From the NCBI GenBank assembly GCA_964020155.1, contig OZ026559.1:1661345-1725344 (forward strand): DNA of 64,000 nt, written 5' to 3'. The position numbers and the translations under genes are program-made. This document shows, piece by piece, positions 35,450-47,777 of the stretch. The notes beneath the pieces are model-generated. The model was not told the DNA's origin. It ran no database searches and saw only the letters and a program-made list of their open reading frames with translations. Positions within the stretch are counted from its first letter, which is position 1. Each line of letters starts with the position of its first letter. The stretch is from Chondrilla cf. caribensis. Its lineage: Eukaryota > Porifera > Demospongiae > Chondrillida > Chondrillidae.

Positions 35450-36312
35450 ATCGGCTATATAAGGAGAATCATCGGTGTTACTGACGTAGTGGGACCTCCA
35501 AACGAGATTAAGATGAACACATATTGGCATACTACAAAAAACAAATCACACAATACGTACTGTGATAGGATGTTCAGGAGTTCTGAATTTGCAAAGTTTG
35601 GGAATCGGTCAAAACTTGTACTGTCTCCTCTATCGTCTAGGTTCCTGACTATCCCACTACGGATTAACCAAATTAAACCGAAGGTCATTCTCCAACAGTT
35701 TCTCTCGCACCACACTGACATGCTCAACCCATCGGATTGGTGGGTAAAGGTGCTCTTCGATTGGAATAAAGATCCCATGACGACATATGGTGTAGAGAGC
35801 TCACTATCACGTGGTAATCCCTACTGACTCGACCAACGTCCAGTTTTAACTTATTGATCCAAATCGATAAGAATCGTATTTTAATCGAGGTGAGTCGAGT
35901 TATACACCATAAATTTCACTCTAATTTGTCTCACTGGCTGTAATCTCTCTTCTAAAGGACCCAAACTCCATAATAGACGATTTTCCAGGGATTTTTCTGA
36001 TCTGTACCCGCTGCTTAACTACTAATCAAGTGGTCGACGTCATCACTGAGTTGTTAACGCCTTGAAAGGGATCAGGTAAAGAGCTAGAGCGTACCCAATG
36101 GCCGTATTGATTAATGACGTCGGCATGGCATCATACCCGCTCTGTTGGGGTAGGAGTAGGGGTTAGGGTTAGATATTTGGTTATTTTCACTGAATTGCTA
36201 TTACATTTTCTTCTAAAGGACCCCGGTGAACTCCACTGTATCCGAAGTTACAGCGATTTGTCCTGATCCCTACCCTGACTATACCACTCATCGTTTGCAA
36301 TATTTCTTCAAG
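35450..36312 (+). promoter_or_regulatory. Conserved 5' block of gene C
   Basis: TATA-box-like TATATAAG (35456-35463), TGACGACATATGG, E-box CACGTG (35808-35813), then two related segments with TCT(A)AAAGGACCC, the second ending in TTCAAG|GTAATTTAC (donor at 36313). The last segment matches 13620-13745 and 62245-62352. Confidence 0.5.
36158..36175. repeat. Two telomere-like TTAGGG units
   Basis: TAGGGGTTAGGGTTAGA within the gene C 5' block. Too short to mean more than chance or a tiny interstitial remnant. Confidence 0.4.
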
Positions 36313-37777
36313 GTAATTTACATATTCTGCTATACATGAATGATCCTGCTGTGTAGTGCACGTATTATAGCGAACATGAGTTATAAGGACGCTTTTATTG
36401 TCATTTACAATTAAGTACTGAATAGCCCAAGGGATCAATATAATGAAAAGATTTACTATTACAATAGATACTCTATACTTTGCAAAAGTGGGCTAAAAAC
36501 GAGTAAACCCCCATTTTGTGTTCAATGCCCCATACAACTCTTGGGTTATATAAAGTCAAGGTTAGCATCGTTAGAATTTGCAAATATCTTGTTCATACTT
36601 TAATGCTGTAATTGGGGTAGGGAATCGGCTGTAATGCTCAAATTGATTATCAGTACATATCACCCGATTAATCACCAGAATTAATTGAGTGGGCGTAACC
36701 GGAAACCACTCCCACATTATTAGACTGAGTAGTCATCCAATAGATGTGAAGTCCATTGAGTTCTTTTCAGGTGCAAAATTGAACCCATGGAGTGAAGGTT
36801 CTGGGTAATAAGGTGGAGTTGGCTTCCTGTTCTACTCACTTTATTACTTCTTGTGATTAATTGATTTGCTTGCACTATTGACGATAATCAGATTTGAAAT
36901 GAGAATTGATTGATTACTTAAATTAATTGCCACAGCACTAGCTATAATATAAATTCACTGTTGTGCTTACACACGGGAATGTATATTGTATTCATATTAT
37001 ATCGGATGTCACAATAAAAACAGTATGAACAACAGGTGAAAAATTGCTAACACTCGAAAAACTATGCCTGGTTGATTGAGTTGCCCATAAATAGGGGGAC
37101 TAGATATGTGGGGTTCTACTGTATGTAAAAATTTACTTGTATTGTGTAATCAATTATTTCGTAAGAAGCAGATTTGGCATAATAATGGATATAATGGAAT
37201 TTAAAATAAATAGTAATGGATGGAAGTGATATGTGCCACTAGCTACAAATCAGAGGTGACAGTGTTTGCACCCAAGCCTGCCTGGAAAGGGACAACATTC
37301 CCTATGTCTATTTATTGGTTCCCTGTCTATCATAAATTATAATTATATGTATTGCACATAAAATATTCACCATGATATTATTCCAACATTATTCATTCTA
37401 AAAATATCATAATTTGGGGATCCACTTATTGTTATTAATCCTTTTTTAAATTGGTATGAGTTAGTTAAGTGGTTCAGGAACATTCAAGGGTTAACCTACA
37501 TAAGAGAGGAAAATATGAAATGTTCTTTATAATATAGTTATTCACATGATTCGGTCCCTAATAAATGTAAAAAATGAGTATAAAAGTTTTAATTTTAGGG
37601 ACTGATCAAATTGTACCAGTCTTATATTATTTTATTCATTAAGAATTTCACACTATCATTCGTCCCATTTCAAACAGAAATCCAATCAGAATACATTTTT
37701 ATAATGTGAATTATATGGACTTCATGGGATTGAAATAAAGGACAATAGTTATGTGCAAGGTTTTTTCTCATTATAAG
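36313..37777 (+). other. Probable 5'UTR intron of gene C
   Basis: Donor GTAATT, acceptor TCTCATTATAAG. Homologous to 13746-15093. A second TATA-like TATATAAA lies at 36547-36554, and a MITE-like GGGGTTCTACTGTATG end at about 37110. Confidence 0.4.
36605..36948. mobile_element. About 330-bp insertion in the gene C 5' intron
   Basis: Unit B reads straight through (CATACTCAATACTATAAT); unit C has about 330 bp of extra sequence flanked by an imperfect 8-bp repeat, GCTGTAAT (36605-36612) and GCTATAAT (36941-36948). The 8-bp duplication would suit an hAT-type non-autonomous element. No clear inverted ends. Confidence 0.4.
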
Positions 37778-37798
37778 GACTAATATTCCCAGTCTGAG

Positions 37799-37816
37799 AT
37801 GAGAGTTCTGATGTAG
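37799..37816 (+). promoter_or_regulatory. Upstream ORF of gene C
   Basis: ATG AGA GTT CTG ATG TAG, closing ten bases before the main ATG at 37826. The gene B counterpart overlaps the main start, so the two paralogues may be translated with different efficiency. Confidence 0.45.
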
Positions 37817-37825
37817 TACCCGACA

Positions 37826-40800
37826 ATGCAGTCTGTCAATTCTGATCTCCAGTCTATATTTCATCAATATGATGACATACAGGAATTGTTCTTTCAAGGA
37901 GACATCAGTTCTTTTGATATAAATGCACGTGACTCTGATGGAAAGACTCTTCTTCACCATGCTTGTGAGTATGGTTTAACTGAGGGAGTGTCAATTCTAT
38001 TAGCTAATAATGCTCGAGTTGACATACAGGATGAGAAGGGTTACACACCTCTTCATTATGCATACCAGAACAATCATATCCATTATGATATCTGTAAGAT
38101 TTTGATACAGAGGGACCCATATTTAATACTTCCGTTAACTCAAGGCGGCAGTGGATCCGGATCTACTATATCAGTTGTTACTTCTCAAGACAATTGCAGT
38201 AGAACAATCCTTCATTATGCATGCATACATGGTGATTCTGATATAGTAGATAATCTCCTAAAAGCTGGTGCTGATCCTTGTGCACAGGACAAGCTTGGTA
38301 ACAACCCTATGCACTATGCTTGTGAGAATGGTCACCTGCAGTGTGTGCGACAGCTTATTGCAACCAGCCAAAATGCAATTGGATTACTTCAACTCCCAAA
38401 TAATGATGGTGTCACACCTCTATCTATGAAAACACACAGTGGTGGGACAATTTTACACATTGCTTGTAAAAATCTTGATGCTTATGTAGCAGCAAAGCTA
38501 CTTGAAGCTGGTGCTGACTCCAATTTATCTGATGTGTTGGGTTTCACACCACTTATGAGAGCAGTAGTGAGCAATGATGGTACTACACCTCTGTCTGTAA
38601 GAACAGGCAGTGGTGGAACTATCTTACATGTCGCCTGTGAAAAAGGAGACATTAATCTAGTAAAGAAGCTTCTAGAGGCTGGTGCAAATCTTCATGCGCA
38701 GGACAAGCTTGGTAACAACCCTATGCACTATGCTTGTGAGAATGGTCACCTGCAGTGTGTGCGACAGCTTATTGTAACCAGCCAACATCCAAATATATTA
38801 CTCCAAATCCCCAATAATGATGGTGTCACACCTTTATCTATGAAAACACACAGTGGCGGGACAATTCTGCACATTGCTTGTGAAAATCTAGATGTTTATG
38901 TAGCAGCAAAGCTACTTGAAGCTGGTGCTGACTCCAACATAACAGATGTGTTTGGTTTCACACCACTTATGAGAGCAGTAATACCTTCGAGGTTTTATGC
39001 ATCTTACACTAACTCTACCACTGTCATCACTGCCATCGTTACAACTCTTTGTAACAGCAACTGTAATGTAAATGCTACGCTTATACCTTGCAAGTCATGC
39101 ACGTCAGAGTTGAATATGCAATACAGTGAGGGGTCTACAGCTTTACACATTGCCACTGATAACGACAGCATAACATTTTTGGTGATTAATGCTCTTATTC
39201 ATAATGGTGCAGCACTGGATGCAAGAGATGTACATGGTCGTACTCCTCTTCACATTGCTAGTATTCGGGGACACCACAGATTGATAAAACTACTAGCTCC
39301 TTCTCCAGAGTCTTTCCACTTCAAAGATAATGATGGCTGTACACCTCTACACTATGCCTGTAAGAACTCTCACATTAGATGTATCAGAAAGTTTATTGTC
39401 CAGATTCCAGATGTCATTAGTGATTTGATGAAAGTTGCTAATAATGATGGTACTACACCTCAGTCTGTGAGAACAGGCAATGGTGGAACAATATTACATG
39501 TAGCCTGTGGAAAAGGAGACATTAATCCAGTGAAGAAGCTACTGGAGGCTGGTGCTGATCCCAATGTAACAGATGAGTTTGGTTTCACACCACTCATGAG
39601 GGCAGTAGTGAGCACTAGCAAGTCTGGTATTACCACTGATGTGGTTTCTTCCATTATTACTACACTATGTAATAGCAAATGTAATGTAAATGCATCCTTT
39701 TTACCCTCAAAACCATCTGACTCAAATGTACATTATTATGAGGGTTCTACTGCTCTGCACATTGCTATTGATGAATGGACAGAAAATCAATTGTGTGTAC
39801 AGGCGTTAGTTGACAATGGTGCAACACTGGATGCTAGAGATGTACATGGTCGTACTCCTCTTCACATTGCTAGTATTCGGGGACACCACCATTTGATCAA
39901 AGTACTAGCTCCTACTCCAGAGTCTTTCCACTTTAAAGATAATGATGGCTGTACACCTCTACACTATGCCTGTAAGAACTCTCATGTTAAATGTATCAGA
40001 GAGTTTATTGTCCAGACTCCAGATGTCATTGGTGATTTAATGAAGGTTGCTAATAATGATGGTACTACACCTCTGTCTGTAAGAACAGGCAGTGGTGGAA
40101 CAATCTTACATGTCGCCTGTGAGAAAGGACATCTTCCTATAGTTAAGAAGCTTCTGGAGGCTGGTGCTGATCCTAACGTAACAGATAAACTTGGTTTCAC
40201 ACCACTCATGAGGGCAGTAGTGAGCACTAGCAAGTCTGGTATTACCACTGTAGTTTCATCCACCATTACTGCTACTGCTCTTTGTAATAGCAAATGTAGT
40301 GTAAATGCACCATTTGTACCCTCAAAACCATCTGACTCAAATGTACATTATTGTGAGGGTTCCACTGCCCTGCACATGGCTATTGATGTAATGAATAATA
40401 GTCGATTGTTAGTACAGGCATTAGTTGATAATGGTGCAGCACTGGATGCAAGAGATGTACATGGTCGTACTCCTCTTCACATTGCTAGCATGTTGGGACA
40501 CCACCATTTGATCAAACTACTAGCTCTTTCTGCAGAGTATTTCTACTTCAGAGACAATGATGGCTGTACACCTCTATACTATGCCAGCAAAAATTCTCAC
40601 ACCGAATATATCAAAAGGTTTATTATGATCCAGACTCCGTGTGTCAATAGAGATTTAATGAAGGTTGCTAATAATGATGGTACTACACCTCTGTGTGTAA
40701 GAACAGACTGTGGTGGAACAATCTTACATGTCGCCTGTGACAAAGGAGACATTAATCTAGTACAGAAGCTTCTGGAGGCTGGTGCTGATCCGAATATAAC

Positions 40801-43800
40801 AGATGAGTTTGGTTTTACACCACTCATGAGGGCAGTAGTGAGTACTATTAAGTCTGGAATTACCACTAGCATCCCTAGTATTACCAATGATGTGGTTTAT
40901 TCCATCATTACTGTTCTTTGTAATAGCAAATGCAGTGTAAATGCATCATTTGTACCCTCAAAACCATCTGAATCAAATGTATCTTTTTATGAGGGTTTTA
41001 CCGCTCTACACATGGCTATTGATGGATGGACAGATAATCAATTGTGTGTACAGGCATTAGTTGATAATGGTGCTGCACTGGATGCAAGAGATGTACATGG
41101 TCGTACTCCTCTTCACATTGCTAGTATTCGGAGACACCACCGTTTGATCAAAGTACTAGCTCCTTCTCCAGAGTCTTTTTACTTCAGAGACAATGACGGC
41201 TGTACACCTCTATACTATGCCTGTAAAAACTCTCACCTTCAATGTATCAGAGTGTTTATTGTCCAGGCTCCGGATGTCATTAGTGATTTAATGAAGGTTG
41301 CTAATAATGATGGTACTACACCTCTGTCTGTGAGAACAGGCAGTGGTAGAACAATCTTACATGTTGCCTGTGACAAAGGAGACATTAATCTAGTAAAGAA
41401 GCTTCTGGAGGCTGGTGCTGATCCCAATGTAACAGATGAGTTTGGTTCCACACCACTTATGAGGGCAGTAGTGAGCACTAGCAAGTCTGTTATTACCACT
41501 GATGTGGTTTCTTCCATCATTACTGCACTATGTAATAGCAAATGTAATGTAAATGCACCATTTGTACCCTCAAAACCATCTGACTCAAATGCACATTATT
41601 GTGAGGGTTCTACTGCTGTGCACATGGCTATATGGACAGATAATCAATTGTGTGTACAGGCATTAGTTGATAATGGTGCTGCACTGGAAGTAAGAGATGT
41701 ACATGGTCGTACTCCTCTTCACATTGCTAGTATTCAAGGACACCAGCATTTGATCAAACCAATAGCTCCTTCTGCAGAGTATTTCTACTTCAGAGACAAT
41801 GATGGCTGTACACCTCTATACTATGCCTGTAAGAACTCTCACCTTGAATGTGTGAGGGAGTTTTTGGTCCATATTCCAGATGTTATTAGTGATTTGATGA
41901 AGGTTGCTAATAGTGATGGTTATACACCTCTGTCTGTACGAGCATATAAGGATCAAACAATCCTACACATTGCCTGCGAGGAAGGTGATCTTTCTGTAGT
42001 TAAGAAAGTTCTTGAAGCAGGTGCTGATCCTAAAGTAACAGATGATTTTGGCAGTACACCTTTACACTATGCCTGTAAGAACTCCCACCTTGAATGTATC
42101 AGGGAGTTTATGGTCCAGATTCCAGATGTTATTAGTGATTTGATGAAGGTTGCTAATAATGATGGTTATACACCTCTATCTGTACGAGCATATAAGGATC
42201 AAACAATCCTACACATTGCCTGCGAGGAAGGTGATCTTTCTGTAGTTAAGAAAGTTCTTGAAGCAGGTGCTGATCCTAAAGTAACAGATGATTTTGGCAG
42301 TACACCTCTACACTATGCCTGTAAGAACTCCCACCTTGAATGTATCAGGGAATTTATGGTCCAGATTCCATATGTTATTTGTGATTTGATGAAAGTTGCT
42401 AATAATGATGGTACTACACCTTCGTCTGTGAAAACAGGCAGTGGTGGAACAATTTTGCATGCTGCCTGTGACAAAGGAGACATTAATGTAGTAAAGAAGC
42501 TTCTTGAGGCTGGTGCTGATCCCAATGTAACAGATGAGTTTGGTTTCACACCACTTATGAGGGCAGTAGTGAGCACTAGCAAGTCTGGTATTGCCACTTA
42601 TGTTGTTTCTTCCATCATTACCGCTCTTTGTAATAGCAAATGCAGTGTAAATGCATCATTTGTACCCTCAAAACCATCTGACTCAAATGTACACTATTGT
42701 AAGGGTTCCACTGCTCTGCATATGGCTATTGTTGAATGTACAGATAATCAATTGTGTGTACAGGCATTAGTTGATAATGGTGCAGCACTGGATGCAAGAG
42801 ATGTACGTGGTCGTACTCCTCTTCACATTGCTAGTATTCGGGGACACCACTGTTTGATCAAACTACTAGCTCCTTCTCCAGAGTCTTTCCACTTCAAAGA
42901 TAATGATGGCTGTACACCTCTATACTATGCTTGTAAGAACTCTCACCTTCAAATTATCGGGGAGTTTATGGTCCAGGTTCCAGATGTTATTTGTGATTTG
43001 TTGAAGGTTTCTAATGAACATGGTGCCACTCCTTTGTCTGTACGAACAGATGATGATCAAGCAATCCTACATGTAGCCTGTGAGAAAGGAGATCTTCCTA
43101 TAGTTAAGAAGGTTCTTGAAGCAGGTGCTGATCCTAACATAACAGATGGGTTTGGTTACACACCACTCATGAGAGCAGTTACAAGTCCTGGAACATCTTA
43201 CACAGACATATCTTCAATTGTTACTGCTCTTCATAACAGTAACAGTAATATAAATGCTGCATATGTACCCGGCCGATTATGTAGCTCAAGAATACACCCG
43301 AAGGGTTCAACAGCTTTGCACATGACTGTTGCTGAACATCATCCACTGTGTGCACAGGCATTAGTTGATAATGGTGCTGCACTGGATGCAAGAGATCTAC
43401 ATGGTCATACTCCTCTTCACATTGCTAGTATGCGGGGACACCACCAATTGATCAAACTACTAGCCCCTTCTCCAGAGTCTTTCCACTTCGAAGATAATAA
43501 TGGCTGTACACCTCTATACTATGCCTGTAAGAACTCTCACCTTGAATGTGTAAGGGAGTTTGTGGTCCAGATTCCAGTTGCTATTAATGATTTAATGAAG
43601 GTTGCTAATAATGATGGTTATACACCTCTGTCTGTACGAGCATATAAGGATCAAACAATCCTACACATTGCCTGCGAGGAAGGTGATCTTTCTGTAGTTA
43701 AGAAGCTTTTTGAAGCAGGTGCTGATCCTGAAGTAACAGATGATTTTGGCAGTACACCTCTACACTATGCCTGTAAGAACTCTCACCTTGAATGTGTCAG

Positions 43801-46800
43801 GGAATTTATGGTCCAGATTCCAGTTGCTATTAATGATTTGATGAAGGTTGCTAATAATGATGGTTATACACCTCTGTCTGTACGAGCATATAAGGATCAA
43901 ACAATCCTACACATTGCCTGCGAGGAAGGTGATCTTTCTGTAGTTAAGAAGGTTCTTGAAGCAGGTGCTGATCCTAAAGTAACAGATGATTTTGGCAGTA
44001 CACCTCTACACTATGCCTGTAAGAACTCCCACCTTGAATGTGTCAGGGAATTTATGGTCCAGATTCCATATGTTATTTGTGATTTGATGAAAGTTGCTAA
44101 TATTGATGGTACTACACCTCTGTCTGTAAGAACAGGCAGTGATGGAACAATCTTACATGTTGCCTGCGAAAAAGGAGACGAAAATCTAGTAAAGAAGCTT
44201 CTTGAGGCTGGTGCTGATCCCAATGTAACAGATGAGTTTGGTTTCACACCACTGATGAGAGCAGTAGTGAGCACTAGCAAGTCTGGTATTACCACTGATG
44301 TTGTTTCTTCCATCATTACCGCTCTTTGTAATAGCAAATGCAGTGTAAATGCACCATTTGTACCCTCAAAACCATCTGACTCAAATGTACATTATTGTGA
44401 GGGTTCTACTGCTCTGCACATGGCTATTGATGAATGGACAGATAATCAATTGTGTGTACAGGCATTAGTTGATAATGGTGCAGCACTGGATGCAAGAGAT
44501 GTACGTGGTCGTACTCCTCTTCACATTGCTAGTATTCGGGGACACCACTGTTTGATCAAACTACTAGCTCCTTCTCCAGAGTCTTTCCACTTCAAAGATA
44601 ATGATGGCTGTACACCTCTATACTATGCTTGTAAGAACTCTCACCTTCAAATTATCGGGGAGTTTATGGTCCAGGTTCCAGATGTTATTTGTGATTTGTT
44701 GAAGGTTTCTAATGAACATGGTGCCACTCCTTTGTCTGTACGAACAGATGATGATCAAGCAATCCTACATGTAGCCTGTGAGAAAGGAGATCTTCCTATA
44801 GTTAAGAAGGTTCTTGAAGCAGGTGCTGATCCTAAAGTGAAAGATAGGCTTGGCTGTACACCTCTATACTATGCTTGTAAGAACTCTCACCTTGAATGTA
44901 TCAGAGAGTTCATGGTCCAGATTCCAGATGTTATCAGTGATTTGATGAAGTTTGCCAATAAATGTGGTGACACATCTTTGTCTGTACGAGGGGATAATGA
45001 TCAAACAATCCTACATGTTGCCTGTAAGAAAGGTGATCTTTCTGTAGTTAAGAAGGTTCTTGAATCAGGTTCTGATCCTAACTCATTAGACGGAAACACT
45101 TTCACACCACTTATGCTTGCTGTGCAGCATGTTGATGATGTAGAGGCTGCAGATATTGTTACTGTTCTCTGTGAATTTAAATGTAACCTCAATATTCAAA
45201 CATCACAGTTTTCAATGTCTGTAACAGCTCTCCATCTTGCCTGTGAGTTAGGCAAGGAAAAGTGTGTAGAAATGCTGGTAGCCAAAGGGGCCAATGTACT
45301 TGTACGAACTCATGGTGGGTTTACACCACTTCACCTAGCTTGTGATGGTGGATATCACACCTTCATACGTTCTCTGATCACTGAAGAAACTTTAAAAGCT
45401 TGTGATTACATTAGAGGTTGGACACCTCTTCACTATGCTTGTCAGTTTCATTATATTGAATGTGTAAGATGGATTGTGGTCGAATTCTCAAGTCTACTTC
45501 TCCAAATCTACACTGAATATAACCTTTCTTTTCATAGCCTGAAAAATCAAGATGGTAAAACCATTCTCCATCATGCTTTCATGAGAAATGACATACAGTT
45601 TGTGGAGACCCTTCTCAACCTTGGTGCAGATCCAAATGTACAGGATGACGATGGTGCTACACCTTTAATGTCTGCTCTCTGGTGTCATGGAAGTGATATA
45701 GATGTGAATCTACTGTCACTGTTGTTGTCTCTGGACTGGAAACCAGACATCAAAGACAACAGTGGACATACAGCACTCCATTATTCAGCCAAGTGTGAGG
45801 ATATTCGGATACCATTGATGCTCATCTCAGCTGGATGTGATATAACAGCAGTTAATAATTATGGAGAGACATTCTCCGATTTGATATCGAAAGAGTCACT
45901 TCAACTCATAAACAAACAACTTTTGAGGATTGATCGTCGGCAGATAATTTGTGTTGTAGGATATCCAAAATGTGGGAAGACTACTATTATTGCAGCTTTT
46001 CAACAGTCTCAACAAAACCGTGGCATATTACAAATATTGGCTGCACTTTTCAAGGAACCAAGAGTAACTATTGCTAATAGTCGAACATCTGGGATAGACA
46101 CTAAAGTGATTACTACTAAAAGGCTGGGAAGCTTAATCTTTTTTGACTTTGCTGGCCAATCTGAGTACTATGCTTCTCACTTAGCATTCCTTGAAAGTGC
46201 GTTATCAGCCAAAGGATCTACAATCACATTCATAATGTTGGTTGATTTGAGATGCTCTAAAGAAGACAGAATAGCACAGTGCAAGGAATGGCTGTTCCCA
46301 ATAAAGAGCATTATAAATGTCCACAATATGCTGAATGTGATACTGATAGGCAGCCACCTTGATCAGGTAGGATCAGTATCCACATCAACCTCATCATTAC
46401 AGGATACTCTGAGGGAGCTCAAGAGAACATTGGGTACACCTCAGATGCAGTTTATTGATTGCTGGGGAATGGATTGTCGTCAGTTGTCATCAAATGGGAT
46501 GACAAACCTACAAAATTACTTACAGTCAACTTGTCCTGTCCATAGTACATCAGCTGAAGCAAGCCAGGTCCCCCTTGGAGCATGTTTACTGTTCAACAGA
46601 TTGAAAAAGTCTGAGAATCCTCCACTTGCTATCACAACTTCCAAGATCATTGATAAGCTGAAGGATGGGCGTCCTCCATTTCCTCTGACAGTGAAGTACA
46701 TTGACAGCTGTTGTCAAGACCTTGCTGCATCAGGCCTAGTCCTGTACATTCCCAACAGAGAAGATGCTGGGGAGAGCTGGTTGATTCTTGAGATGGAAGA

Positions 46801-47777
46801 GATCCTCAGTCGTATTCACGGCAAACTGTTTGCACCTGATTCTGCAGAGTTTCCAATGCACAACAAGAATCTTGCTAATCAGTTTGGACTGGTTCACGTG
46901 GAAGAGCTTACACTAGCCTTTAAAGACAGCCCTCTTGATCCAGAACTGGTACAAAAGCTTTTAACAGCCATGGAATTCTGTCATCCCATAGATAGTTCAC
47001 TGATGACAGAAGGAATACTGGTTTTCTTATACTCCAAGGTTTCAAGTGATTTACGAGGGAAATTTCTATTTTTCCCTTCCCTTGTGAAAGCCAATGAAGA
47101 ACCAGTCATCCTATCTACAGAATCTGATACCCCAGGAGATGATTGTCATTGGTTATGTTGGGAGCTGAGCACAGTGAAGCCTCACTTCCTTCATCCTAGA
47201 TTCCAACAGGCTGTGTTCATCAGACTGGCTTGTAACCATGTACATAAACACAAGTCAGATCTCTCTACAGTTGAGGAGCATAGCTGTACTATCAGCAAGA
47301 ATGCCATGTCCTGGAGCACTATCCATGGTGTAGATGTCTGCATACAGATCATGCACAAGTCTACAATCAAGGTGCTGGCTAGGGGTAGACCAGAAGTGAA
47401 GGTGTCCTCCTTGATGGAGATGTTATCAAGTGTAGTCAGTGATGTCCTCACAGTGCGAGCTAACCACGCTCCAGGTGTGGATGCCTACTCTGTATTTCGC
47501 GTGATGGAGAAGGGCACTCCAGGAGAACACACTGTACCAGTCTCCTCAATCATTGATGTTGTTCAAGCTGGTGGAATGTATGTCAACTCCAGAGAACGTC
47601 CACCTAAGCTGGTTTCATTGAAAGACCTCTTCCTCGAATGGGAAATATCAGTGACACTGCTGGAGAAGATGGTATCTATTTCCGAAATAAACCACTATGT
47701 TCAAATTACAACAGTGGATGTTTGTGAAGACACCCAAAGTGGACCTGATGGGATGATTGATGGACAGTATAATGAAG
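37826..47777 (+). other. Gene C exon 1: nearly 10 kb ankyrin/Roc/COR exon
   Basis: 9952 nt open without an intron, ending at donor GTGAGG (47778). A module of about 205 residues recurs at about 39.4, 40.0, 40.65, 41.3, 42.4 and 44.1 kb, interleaved with short ankyrin units. COR lacks the DKRQSCSISTP segment found in genes A and B. Confidence 0.85.

Noticed and set aside
35455..35827. Two overlapping ORFs of 107 and 112 codons on opposite strands in the gene C 5' block
   Set aside because: Both are chance frames in the conserved regulatory block; their translations are not kept in the other copies.
36158..36175. Interstitial telomere
   Set aside because: Only two TTAGGG units; expected by chance often enough.
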